Below, piece by piece: positions 24,199-31,076 of a DNA stretch of 35,988 nt. The notes below the pieces were generated by a model. That model saw nothing but the letters and a program-made list of their open reading frames with translations. It did no database searches and was not told the origin of the DNA. The translations under genes were made by a program, and so were the position numbers. The stretch is from Aeromicrobium sp. (lineage in GTDB: Bacteria; Actinomycetota; Coriobacteriia; Anaerosomatales; Anaerosomataceae), in contig JADIIM010000052.1 of assembly GCA_015351705.1 (NCBI GenBank), positions 1 to 35,988 of the forward strand. Reading direction: 5' to 3'. The first letter of the stretch is position 1. Each line of letters opens with the position of its first letter.

Positions 24199-24902
24199 CC
24201 CCTCTCGTACCGCTCGTTGGAATGCTGATACCACGTGAGGAACCCGTTCATCGCGAACGTGATCGCCATCAGCAACAGGCCGAGCGCAAGCGCCATCCCG
24301 AAGTTGCCCATGCGTGACTCCTGGACGATGGCCGTCGTGAGCACGCGCGTCTTGCCTTCGATGTTGCCGCCCACCATCATCACGGCGCCCACGCCACGCA
24401 CGACCGCGCCGAAGCCGCTCGCGATGGCCGCCAGAACGCCCAGGCGTGCTTCCTTCAGCACGAGAAGCGCTTCCTGCACCCGGGAGGCGCCGAGCGAGCG
24501 CGCCTGCAGGCGCAGTTTCCCGGGCACCGAGGCGACCGCTGCCGAGACGAGGCCCGCGATGATCGGGGTTGAGATCAGGGTCTGAGCGATGGACATCGCA
24601 TCGACCGAGTAGAGCAGCCCCATGAATCCGAGCGGGCCCTTGCGCGAGAGCACCATCATCACGATCAGACCGATGACGACCGGCGGGATGCCCATGGCGG
24701 TGTTCGTCAATGCGACCAGCACACGCCGCCCACGGAACCGGGACGCCCCCATGAGGAATCCCATGGGGGCGCCGAGCACGATCCCGGCTACCGTGGAGAC
24801 GATAGCCACCTCGAACGTCACCGCGATGACGCCCCAGAGCGCGGGCGATCCTTCGAGGGTCAACCTCGCCGCCGTGACGACGGCCTCAACGAAGACGTTC
24901 AT
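24195..24902 (-). CDS. tupB: Tungstate ABC transporter permease
   Basis: This 235-residue protein has about five to six membrane segments. The EAA-like coupling loop is at about 135-160 (LQARSLGASRVQEALLVLKEA), which contacts the ATPase. The N-terminal half includes TNTAMGIPPVVIGLIV and the late segment GAVVRGVGAVMMVGGNI, both typical of TupB. It forms the homodimeric membrane channel. The start is 21 bases past the tupA stop and the ribosome-binding site is weak, so translation may be coupled. Confidence 0.92.
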   Translation of the reverse strand: MNVFVEAVVTAARLTLEGSPALWGVIAVTFEVAIVSTVAGIVLGAPMGFLMGASRFRGRRVLVALTNTAMGIPPVVIGLIVMMVLSRKGPLGFMGLLYSVDAMSIAQTLISTPIIAGLVSAAVASVPGKLRLQARSLGASRVQEALLVLKEARLGVLAAIASGFGAVVRGVGAVMMVGGNIEGKTRVLTTAIVQESRMGNFGMALALGLLLMAITFAMNGFLTWYQHSNERYERG

Positions 24903-24923
24903 CGCAGCGGTGGTTCCGATCCG

Positions 24924-25811
24924 CTACTGAGCGTTCGGTACGAACAGCGGCTCACCGTACACGTCGACACCGTAGGTGCGGATGACCTCCTGGCCGGCCG
25001 GCGAGACGATCCAGTCCGCGAACGCACGCGCACCCTCCTGGTTGTTGGCATCGGTAACCGGGATGACCCCGTACTGATTGAACAGCACCGGGTCGCCCTC
25101 GACAACGATGACCAGGTCCAGGCCGTCGCGCATCGAGAGCCACGTGCCGCGGTCCGCGATCGTGTAGCCTTCACTCTCGGAGGTCATGGTGAGCGTGTCG
25201 CCCATGCCCTGACCGATCGAATCATACCAGTCACCGGACGGTTCGATTCCCGCAGCGGCCCACAGCTTGAGCTCGGCCTTGTGGGTTCCCGAGTCGTCTC
25301 CACGGGAGATGAACTTCGCCTTGGCGTCCGCGATCGCCTTGAGGGCGGCCGCAGCGTCGTCGCCGTCCTTGATGCCGGCGGGGTCGCTCTCAGGGCCGAC
25401 GATGACGAAGTCGTTGTACATGACGTCCTGGCGGTCGGTGCCATATCCCTCGGCAACGAACGTCTCCTCATCGGCCTTCGCGTGGACGAGCAGCACGTCG
25501 GCGTCCTTGTTCCGTCCGATCTCCAGGGCCTGGCCGGTGCCCACGGCAACAACACTGATCTTGTACTCGGGATTGTCGGCCTCGAACGCCGGGATGAGGA
25601 CCTCGAACAGACCGGAGTCCTCGGTAGATGTGGTCGAGGCGATGATGACCTCGGTCGTCTCGACGGGCTCGGCGGGCGTCTCGGCCGGCTGATCGGGTTC
25701 GACCGGCTCCTCGGCGGAGCCGCACGCGGCCAGCCCGAAGAGCATCACGACCGCGAGCAACAGCGCCAGTGTCCGCTGCCTCAGCAGGGACGGGTCCTTG
25801 ACTCCAAGCAT
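24924..25811 (-). CDS. tupA: Tungstate-binding lipoprotein TupA
   Basis: This 295-residue extracellular substrate-binding protein is anchored by a lipid. The signal peptide ends in a lipobox (FGLAAC, Cys30), followed by a Pro/Glu-rich linker (31-53). The ligand-binding motif typical of TupA, IASTTSTEDSGLFEVL, lies at about 55-70. Further family segments are ADVLLVHAKADE, YNDFVIVGP and ISRGDDSGTHKAE, whose Ser/Thr residues coordinate the oxyanion. ATG 25811 is preceded by AAAGGAG, which is part of the putative riboswitch. Tungstate is favoured over molybdate because TupA rather than ModA is present. Confidence 0.94.
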   Translation of the reverse strand: MLGVKDPSLLRQRTLALLLAVVMLFGLAACGSAEEPVEPDQPAETPAEPVETTEVIIASTTSTEDSGLFEVLIPAFEADNPEYKISVVAVGTGQALEIGRNKDADVLLVHAKADEETFVAEGYGTDRQDVMYNDFVIVGPESDPAGIKDGDDAAAALKAIADAKAKFISRGDDSGTHKAELKLWAAAGIEPSGDWYDSIGQGMGDTLTMTSESEGYTIADRGTWLSMRDGLDLVIVVEGDPVLFNQYGVIPVTDANNQEGARAFADWIVSPAGQEVIRTYGVDVYGEPLFVPNAQ

Positions 25812-25819
25812 AGACGGGT

Positions 25820-25935
25820 CTCCTTTCCATCGGGAGGCGAAGCGATTTCTCTGCTCCACCCTGTCGGCCCGGCGCCCCTGGCCCGCTCGGCTGGGCTGTA
25901 GGACATCCGGACTCGGAGATACTGAGTCGCCCCCT
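25820..25935 (-). promoter_or_regulatory. Moco/Tuco-type riboswitch in the tupA leader
   Basis: The tupA leader contains elements I recognise from the molybdenum-cofactor RNA motif. The minus strand has TCTCCGAG (about 25919-25912), CCTACAG (25902-25896), GAGAAAT and, next to the gene, CTTCGCCTCCCG with GGAAAGGAG (to 25820). From memory, the E. coli moaA leader ends almost identically (GACTTCGCCTCCCG then GGAAAGGTG). The CTCC of the 3' element can pair with GGAG of the ribosome-binding site, so ligand binding would block translation. In front of a tungstate importer the ligand may be the tungsten cofactor. A covariance-model search would decide. Confidence 0.75.
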
Positions 25936-25939
25936 GGCG

Positions 25940-25962
25940 ACGCTAAAGGCCACCTTAGCGTA
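25940..25962 (-). promoter_or_regulatory. tupA promoter -10 overlapped by a perfect dyad
   Basis: ACGCTAA-N8-TTAGCGT (25940-25961) is a perfect 7-8-7 inverted repeat just upstream of the riboswitch. On the minus strand its first arm contains TACGCT (25962-25957), a fair -10 hexamer, so a bound protein would block polymerase. The geometry resembles ModE-like oxyanion operators, but the sequence is not one I can match. The LysR protein encoded upstream is another candidate ligand. Confidence 0.5.
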
Positions 25963-26005
25963 ACCACCCATGGGCGGCAACACGGACCGGGGGGCCGACG
26001 GACCG

Positions 26006-26893
26006 CTAGAGGACGCCGCGCAGGTAGTTAGCGAAGGCCTCGCTCGCCCGGGTGAGCGTGCGCCGGGGCAGGACGAGGAAGAGCGGCCGCGCCACGGGGA
26101 ACCCGGCCCCGTCGATGGTGGCCACGGTGCCGAGCTCGATCGCCTTGGCAGCCACCTGGGCGCTCACCACACCGATGCCCATGCCGCCCTCGACCGCGCT
26201 CACGATCGCCTCGTTGGTGCCGAGCTCCATGACGACCTTAAGCTCGCCCGGGTCGACCCCGGCGTGGCGGATGACGTCCTCGGCGGCCATGCGCGTGCCC
26301 GAGCCCTCCTCACGCACGATGAACGGCTCATCCGTGAGTTGCGCGAACGTGACGTTGCTGCGCGTGGCGAAGCGGTGACCCGCAGGGCAGATCATCAGGA
26401 GGTCGTCGCTGCCGAGCCGCTCGTAGTGCACGCGCGCGCCGTGCACCTCGGCGCCGGTCATGCCGAGGTCGGCCTCCCCGGACTCCACACCGGCGATCAC
26501 CTCGCTCGTGTCGTGGACGCGTAGCGAGACGCCCACCTCGGGGTACTCACGAAGGAACCCACCGAGCACACGCGGCAGCACGTACTGGCCCGGCGTGGTG
26601 CTCGCGCCGACCGACAGACGCCCCGAGACGATGCCCGAGAGCTGGTCGAGCGCGGTGCGCGCCTCCTCGATCTCGTCGATCACCTGACGCGCGTACGGCA
26701 GCAGCGTCCTGCCGGCCTCGGTGAGGTCGACCTTGCGGTATGCGCGGTCCAGGAGCGTGGCGCCTACGTCGGCCTCCAGTGCCTGGATCTGCATGGTGAC
26801 CGCGGGCTGCGACACACCGAGCACGCGTCCGGCCTCGGAGAACGAACCGTGGTCGACCACGGCGAGAAAGGTCCGCAACTGGCTGACGTTCAC
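26006..26893 (-). CDS. LysR-family transcriptional regulator next to the tungstate transporter
   Basis: This 295-residue protein has an N-terminal winged helix-turn-helix (residues 2-60; FSEAGRVLGVSQPAVTMQIQALE is the HTH, given here as two halves at about 20-42). A linker helix and a two-lobed effector domain follow (about 88-290), with TTPGQYVLPRVL and FIVREEGSGTR as conserved stretches. The latter resembles CysL-like and selenium-metabolism-associated LysR proteins. GTG 26893 is chosen because GGAG stands six bases before it; a GTG eight codons upstream lacks a site. The gene lies directly upstream of tupA on the same strand, so it may control tungstate uptake. The effector is unknown. Confidence 0.9.
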   Translation of the reverse strand: MNVSQLRTFLAVVDHGSFSEAGRVLGVSQPAVTMQIQALEADVGATLLDRAYRKVDLTEAGRTLLPYARQVIDEIEEARTALDQLSGIVSGRLSVGASTTPGQYVLPRVLGGFLREYPEVGVSLRVHDTSEVIAGVESGEADLGMTGAEVHGARVHYERLGSDDLLMICPAGHRFATRSNVTFAQLTDEPFIVREEGSGTRMAAEDVIRHAGVDPGELKVVMELGTNEAIVSAVEGGMGIGVVSAQVAAKAIELGTVATIDGAGFPVARPLFLVLPRRTLTRASEAFANYLRGVL

Positions 26894-26974
26894 TGGCGGC
26901 TCCGTCCTGCTCGTCACGCGCGATACACATCCGGCTCCCGTCCGCGCGACGCCGCGCGGCGCGCCCCTTCGGCC

Positions 26975-26980
26975 ATGCTA
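26975..26980 (-). promoter_or_regulatory. Candidate -10 for the LysR gene
   Basis: The minus strand reads GG-TAGCAT. Transcription would start near 26968, about 75 bases before the GTG at 26893. No -35 was matched. It lies in the divergent intergenic region shared with the Fur-family operon. Confidence 0.3.
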
Positions 26981-27031
26981 CCGTACCCCGGCCCTGTTTG
27001 AGAGCGTCTGTTTCGTGGCACACTGGTGTAT

Positions 27032-27048
27032 GTGAGAAGCGTTCTCAC
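27032..27048. promoter_or_regulatory. Fur-family operator palindrome
   Basis: GTGAGAAGCGTTCTCAC has perfect 7-base arms around a 3-base centre. Read as TGAGAAG-C-GTTCTCA it is the 7-1-7 format of Fur, Zur and related metal regulators with one mismatch. It lies 55 bases upstream of the Fur-family gene, where a repressor would block the operon's transcription. The obvious ligand is the regulator encoded immediately downstream. Confidence 0.7.
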
Positions 27049-27102
27049 TTACGCCGAGAGTACCGGCTGGCGCCGGCGGGGCAGCACGAAGGGAGCGGTG
27101 GC

Positions 27103-27579
27103 GTGCCTGCGACACGCAAGCGTGGCGAACGTGACACCCCCCGATGCCCGGAGACGGCGCCCTCGGCACCGAGAGAGCTCTACGGGAACGCACGGATGAG
27201 CGACCAGCGCGCCACGATCGCCGAGGCGGTCGTGGCCGCGGCGGGCGCGTTCACCGCCGAGGAGCTCCATCGCTCGCTTGCCGTGAGCGCACCCGGGATA
27301 GGGCTCGCCACCGTGTACCGCGCCCTCGGCGCTATGCAGGAGGCGGGAAGCGTGACACAGGTGGGCCAGCGCGACGGCTCGACCTTGCTCGCCCGCTGCG
27401 GGCGCGACGGTCACCACCACCACCTCGTATGCACGTCGTGCGGTCGCGTGATCGCCATCGACTGCCCGCTCGGCGGATCGCTCGCCGGACGCGAGGTGGG
27501 TGACGGTCACGTCATCACCCGGCATGAGATCACGCTCTACGGCCTGTGCGCGGACTGCCGCGCGCACGAGGAGGACTGA
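27103..27579 (+). CDS. Fur-family metal-responsive repressor (Zur- or Nur-like)
   Basis: This is a 158-residue protein from GTG 27103, which has GGGAG seven bases upstream; ATG 27196 would give a 127-residue form that lacks only a basic, unconserved N-terminal tail. The winged-helix recognition segment is GLATVYRALGAMQEAG. The metal sites show GHHHHLVCTSCG and a second CxxC in GLCADC, which together form the structural zinc site. The His-rich GHHHH stretch is also typical of Fur, Zur and Nur. Its stop overlaps the cbiM-like ATG (TGATG), and a Fur-type palindrome lies upstream, so it probably represses its own metal-import operon. The specific metal cannot be read from sequence. Confidence 0.88.
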   Translation: MPATRKRGERDTPRCPETAPSAPRELYGNARMSDQRATIAEAVVAAAGAFTAEELHRSLAVSAPGIGLATVYRALGAMQEAGSVTQVGQRDGSTLLARCGRDGHHHHLVCTSCGRVIAIDCPLGGSLAGREVGDGHVITRHEITLYGLCADCRAHEED

Positions 27580-28460
27580 TGTCGCACATACATATCCCCG
27601 ACGGCGTGCTGCCCGTGTGGCTGTGGCTTGCCGGTTGGATCGCCGCCGTGACGCTGATCGGGCTGGCCGCGCGCTTCGGCCCGCGCGGAGCGGCCGCGCG
27701 ACGCACAGTCCCACTCGTGGGTGCGGTCTCGGCACTCGTGCTCGTGACCATGTCCACCGAGATCGTGCCGATCGCCTACCACATCAACCTCACCGTCGTG
27801 GCCGGCGTGCTGCTCGGACCCTGGCTTGGCGCCATCTCCGCGTTCATCGTGGTGCTCACGCTGTCGCTCCTCGGGCACGGCGGCATCACGGTAGTGGGCC
27901 TGAACACGCTCATGATCGCCACCGAGATGGCCCTCGGCTGGGCGCTCGTCCGTGGCGGCGCCCGTCTGCTCGGCCGCGCGCGTATCGCCCCGGTCGCCGC
28001 GGTGGCGACCGTTCTCACGCTGGCCATGACGACCACGTTGCTCGTGGGGGTCGTCGCACTCGCCGGCGCCGGAGCGGCCACACGCGACACCGGCGCGCTC
28101 GACCCCGAGACGCTCGAGTTCCGCAACCCGTTCTCGGACGGGGTCATCGGCATCGGGCTGCTCGGCGGCGGTCACGACCACGAGCACGAGGCCGAGGATG
28201 ATGACGCGCACGACGCGGAGCACGATGAGGCCGACGAGGACCACGGGCACGCGGTCGACGACGACCACGGCCCGGCGCTCGATGTCGGCCGCTTCGCGGC
28301 GGTCGTCTACACCCTGGGGCCGATCGGGTGGCTCATCGAGGCGCTCGTGACAGCCGCGATCCTCGGCTACGTCGCCCGCGTCAGGCCGGCACTCGTGCTC
28401 GACGGTGCCCTTACGGCCGAGCACCGCCCCCGGTACGGTGACGAGCAGGGCGGGCACTGA
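27579..28460 (+). CDS. CbiM/NikM-like substrate-binding membrane component of an ECF metal transporter, His-rich
   Basis: This 293-residue S component has about seven membrane segments. The N terminus is MSHIHIPDG, the CbiM/NikM metal motif HIPDG, but three residues further from the start than in canonical proteins with His at position 2. YHIN (67-70) and LGHGGITVVGLNT (98-110) are also conserved. Residues 199-230 form a loop with eight histidines and many acidic residues. A final membrane region (about 236-265) may stand in for the missing CbiN/NikN partner. Such proteins import cobalt or nickel; zinc is possible given the Fur-family regulator. Confidence 0.88.
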   Translation: MSHIHIPDGVLPVWLWLAGWIAAVTLIGLAARFGPRGAAARRTVPLVGAVSALVLVTMSTEIVPIAYHINLTVVAGVLLGPWLGAISAFIVVLTLSLLGHGGITVVGLNTLMIATEMALGWALVRGGARLLGRARIAPVAAVATVLTLAMTTTLLVGVVALAGAGAATRDTGALDPETLEFRNPFSDGVIGIGLLGGGHDHEHEAEDDDAHDAEHDEADEDHGHAVDDDHGPALDVGRFAAVVYTLGPIGWLIEALVTAAILGYVARVRPALVLDGALTAEHRPRYGDEQGGH

Positions 28461-29257
28461 TGGACGTCACCGCAGTCGACCGATCGGCGGTCAACGGCGC
28501 CTCGGCGCTTCACCGCGCCGCGCCGCGCAGCAAGCTGGTGGCCGTCGCGCTGCTCATCTGTGCCGTGGTAGTGGCGACCGACCCGCTGGCGCTGGCCGGC
28601 GTGACGCTCGCGCTCCTCGGCGCAGCGGGCGCCGTGCGGCTCCCGCTGCGGCAGATGCTGCCGCTGGCCCTCTACCCGGCGCTGTTCGCGGTGATCTTCG
28701 CGCTTGCCGCCGCACCGGGCCCGGTCACCGCCGCGCTCATCGTGCTCAAGGCGGTCACCGCCGCACTCGGCGTGGTGGTGCTGATGTTCACCACGCCGTA
28801 TCCACAGGTCTTCGCGCCGATCCAGCGGGTGACGCCCACGATCGTGGGCGACGCGCTGCTGATGACCTACCGGTCGCTGTTCATCCTGGCCGAGAAGTCC
28901 GCCGACCTCATGCGTGCGGTGCGCCTGCGCGCGGGTGTCTCCGCACGCCAGCCGCTGCGGAGCGCGCAAGCCACGACCCGGGCGCTCGGCGGACTGCTGC
29001 TCTACTCGTTCGACCTCTCGCAGCGCGAGTACGACATCTTGCGGATCCGAGGGTACGAAGGCGGCTTCCGCGTGACACCGCAGTCCAGCACGGCACCGGC
29101 GGCAGACGTCGCGGCGATCGTGTTCGGGTCGCTGGCGCTCGCTCTCACACTCGCCGCCCGCTCGCTGCCGGCGCTTGCCGGCCTCACCTGGATGACCACG
29201 CTCGCCGGGCTGGCACTGCTCATCGCCGGCCTGCTTCTCGGACGGAGGACACGATGA
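28460..29257 (+). CDS. ECF transporter T component (CbiQ-like)
   Basis: This 265-residue membrane protein links the metal-binding component to the ATPase. It has about five hydrophobic segments. The two coupling motifs are the AVRLRAG-like sequence (about 153-159) and LRIRGYEGG (about 193-201), corresponding to the Ala-Arg-Gly boxes of EcfT. The ATG overlaps the stop of the S-component gene (TGATG), and its own stop overlaps the ATPase start (ATGA). Length and topology fit CbiQ. Confidence 0.9.
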   Translation: MDVTAVDRSAVNGASALHRAAPRSKLVAVALLICAVVVATDPLALAGVTLALLGAAGAVRLPLRQMLPLALYPALFAVIFALAAAPGPVTAALIVLKAVTAALGVVVLMFTTPYPQVFAPIQRVTPTIVGDALLMTYRSLFILAEKSADLMRAVRLRAGVSARQPLRSAQATTRALGGLLLYSFDLSQREYDILRIRGYEGGFRVTPQSSTAPAADVAAIVFGSLALALTLAARSLPALAGLTWMTTLAGLALLIAGLLLGRRTR

Positions 29258-30222
29258 CCCCCGAGCACCACTGTTGCTCTCGAGACGCGGCCGCGCCGGT
29301 GGACCACCACATGCACGACGGTGCGTCACCTGTGCACGGGGCCGCGCACCACACCCACGACGACGGACGTCTTGCGGGCGCCGAGGAGGTCGTGCGCATC
29401 AGTTGCGTTCGTCACACCTACGAGGACGGGACGAGCGTGCACCTGTGCGGGCTGGACTTCGTGGCGCACCGGGGCGCTCGCGTCGCCGTGCTCGGCCCCA
29501 ACGGCGCCGGCAAGACGACCATGCTCTTCCACATCCTCGGCCTCCTCACGCCGGAGGAAGGCGAGGTGCGCGTCTTCGGCGTCGAGCCGTCCGCCGAGTG
29601 GACGTCCATCCGCCGCCGCATCGGCGTGGTGCTCCAGAACGTGGACGAGCAACTGCTCGCGCCCACCGTCATCGACGACGTGGCGTTCTCTCCCCGCCAG
29701 TACGGACTGCCCGAGGCCGAGGCGCTCGATCGCGCGCACGCCGCGCTGGCGATGCTCGGCATCGAGCACCTCGCCAGCCGTGTGCCGCACAACCTCTCCG
29801 GCGGGGAGAAGCGCAAGGTTGCGCTCGCGGGCGCGCTCGTCATGGATCCCGAGCTGCTCGTGCTCGACGAGCCGTTCGAAGGCCTCGACCCCACCTCGCG
29901 CGCCGGGCTGCTCGGACTCCTCGACACCCTGGCACGCGACCGCGACATGACGATCGTGCTCACCACCCACGACATCGATACGGTGCCTGAGTTCGCCGAC
30001 TACGCCTACGTGCTCGCGCCCGGCGGCACGATCGCGCTGTACGGGACACCGGCGGAGCTGTTCGCCAGCGCCGATGTGCTTGCCGAGGGCAACATCAGGC
30101 CGCCGATACTCGCCGAACTCTTCGCACGGCTGCGGGAGCGCGATCCTTCGGCGCCCGCACCCGCGCTCTCGGTGGCCGAGGCGGTCGACGCGCTCGAAGC
30201 GTGGAAGGGCTGTGCGGGGTGA
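29254..30222 (+). CDS. ECF transporter ATPase (CbiO-like) with His/Cys-rich N terminus
   Basis: This is a 322-residue ABC ATPase. The first 39 residues contain nine histidines and two adjacent cysteines (HHCC at 5-8, HHMH at 18-21, HHTH at 32-35), an unusual metal-binding extension. The ATPase core follows: Walker A (LGPNGAGKTT), Q-loop (VVLQNVDEQLL), signature (NLSGGEKRKVALAGAL), Walker B (LLVLDEPFEGLDP) and His switch (LTTHDID). It powers metal import with the CbiM- and CbiQ-like proteins. A single ATPase suggests a homodimer. The His-rich tail may buffer or sense the metal. Short GC-rich dyads after the stop lack a T tract. Confidence 0.92.
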   Translation: MTPEHHCCSRDAAAPVDHHMHDGASPVHGAAHHTHDDGRLAGAEEVVRISCVRHTYEDGTSVHLCGLDFVAHRGARVAVLGPNGAGKTTMLFHILGLLTPEEGEVRVFGVEPSAEWTSIRRRIGVVLQNVDEQLLAPTVIDDVAFSPRQYGLPEAEALDRAHAALAMLGIEHLASRVPHNLSGGEKRKVALAGALVMDPELLVLDEPFEGLDPTSRAGLLGLLDTLARDRDMTIVLTTHDIDTVPEFADYAYVLAPGGTIALYGTPAELFASADVLAEGNIRPPILAELFARLRERDPSAPAPALSVAEAVDALEAWKGCAG

Positions 30223-30242
30223 CCCCTGCGGGGTAGCGGACC

Positions 30243-30677
30243 CTACTCGACGTCTTCCCAGCTGATGTCGCCTGGCAGATCCGTGCGCTCCAGTCCCGTC
30301 CCGCTTTGACGATACGCCCAGGCTTCGTCGGTGTACTCGACGAACCACTGCTCTTCCTCGTACTCCGCGCCCGCCGACGTCCACGCCTGCACCCACCAGT
30401 CGCCGTCGCCGTCCTCGCCGATGCCGACCACGCGCACCGACTCGATGGGCATCTCAGGATACGCGCCTTGTGCGAGGGCGAGCACCGCGGCCTCGGCCTG
30501 CTCGACCGTCGGCTTGCCATCAGGCGTGGCATCCGTGCCGGTGGCAGGCGCATCGATAGAGCCCCCGCCCGGCGTCTCGTCCTGCGCTGCGTCACGCGAG
30601 CACCCTGCCGTCAGCCCGGCGATCATCAGCACGACGAGGGTCACGGCCAGCCAGGTCCTTGTGTTCGCGATACGCAT
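30243..30677 (-). CDS. Small putative lipoprotein of unknown function
   Basis: This is a 144-residue protein with a signal peptide (residues 1-25) ending GLTAGC, a near-lipobox with Cys26 as probable lipid site. A Pro/Gly/Thr-rich linker (27-55) precedes a small acidic domain with several tryptophans (DGDWWVQAWTSAG, EEQWFVEYTDEAWAYR). No family is recognised. ATG 30677 has AAGGAG six bases upstream. The longer frame to 30851 is not coding. It converges on the ECF operon with 20 bases between stops. Confidence 0.75.
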   Translation of the reverse strand: MRIANTRTWLAVTLVVLMIAGLTAGCSRDAAQDETPGGGSIDAPATGTDATPDGKPTVEQAEAAVLALAQGAYPEMPIESVRVVGIGEDGDGDWWVQAWTSAGAEYEEEQWFVEYTDEAWAYRQSGTGLERTDLPGDISWEDVE

Positions 30678-30755
30678 CGTGCGCTCCTTGTCCGTGTCCG
30701 GTCCTGCGATACGCGCCCGCACCGTCGCCGGGCACGTGTCTCGTGTCTCCCGTGC

Positions 30756-30761
30756 AGGATA
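30756..30761 (-). promoter_or_regulatory. Candidate -10 for the lipoprotein gene
   Basis: The minus strand reads GG-TATCCT, about 80 bases upstream of the ATG at 30677. It overlaps the 3' end of the preceding short HD-like gene. No -35 was matched. Confidence 0.3.
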
Positions 30762-30763
30762 CC

Positions 30764-31066
30764 CTACCCGCCCTCGGCCGGGGCGGTGATCAGCGCGCGC
30801 TCCACGTGAGCCTCCGTCAGATGGCGTATCGCCGTCCAGCTGGCCGCGCACTCACCACGCATCGGGTCGTGTCCGTCGGATTCGCGGCGACAGTCGTGCA
30901 GATACGCGAACGCCTCGACGACGCGCGCGTTCGCACCCGTCAGCATCGCGAGCCTGAGGCCGTTGTCCCTGACCCGCAGCCAGTGCGACTCGCCGTGGAT
31001 GCCGCGCAGGTCGAGGACGAAGCCCTCCCCTAGCATCTCGATCAGGTCTGGCCGTACGACCTCCAT
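30764..31066 (-). CDS. Short HD-domain-like protein, probably C-terminally truncated
   Basis: The predicted protein is 100 residues. It matches the start of a small HD-type family: HGESHWLRVRDNGLRLA, TGANARVVEAFAYLHDCRRE and DGHDPMRGECAA at about 25-76, with the His-Asp pair in LHD. As I recall the family, further helices with metal-binding or catalytic residues should follow. Here the sequence departs into SWTAIRHLTEAHVERALI and stops. ATG 31066 has AGGAG seven bases upstream. No continuation was seen in other frames before the next gene. It may be a decayed gene or a genuinely short variant; activity is uncertain. Confidence 0.65.
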   Translation of the reverse strand: MEVVRPDLIEMLGEGFVLDLRGIHGESHWLRVRDNGLRLAMLTGANARVVEAFAYLHDCRRESDGHDPMRGECAASWTAIRHLTEAHVERALITAPAEGG

Positions 31067-31076
31067 GCACACACTC

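Noticed and set aside
28405-29253. Long plus-strand frame entering the ECF ATPase gene
   Set aside because: It overlaps the CbiQ-like gene in another frame, with Arg-rich shadow composition; the ATPase starts at ATG 29254.
30210-30255. Terminator between the ECF operon and the lipoprotein gene
   Set aside because: Short GC-rich dyads are present but there is no T tract on either strand.
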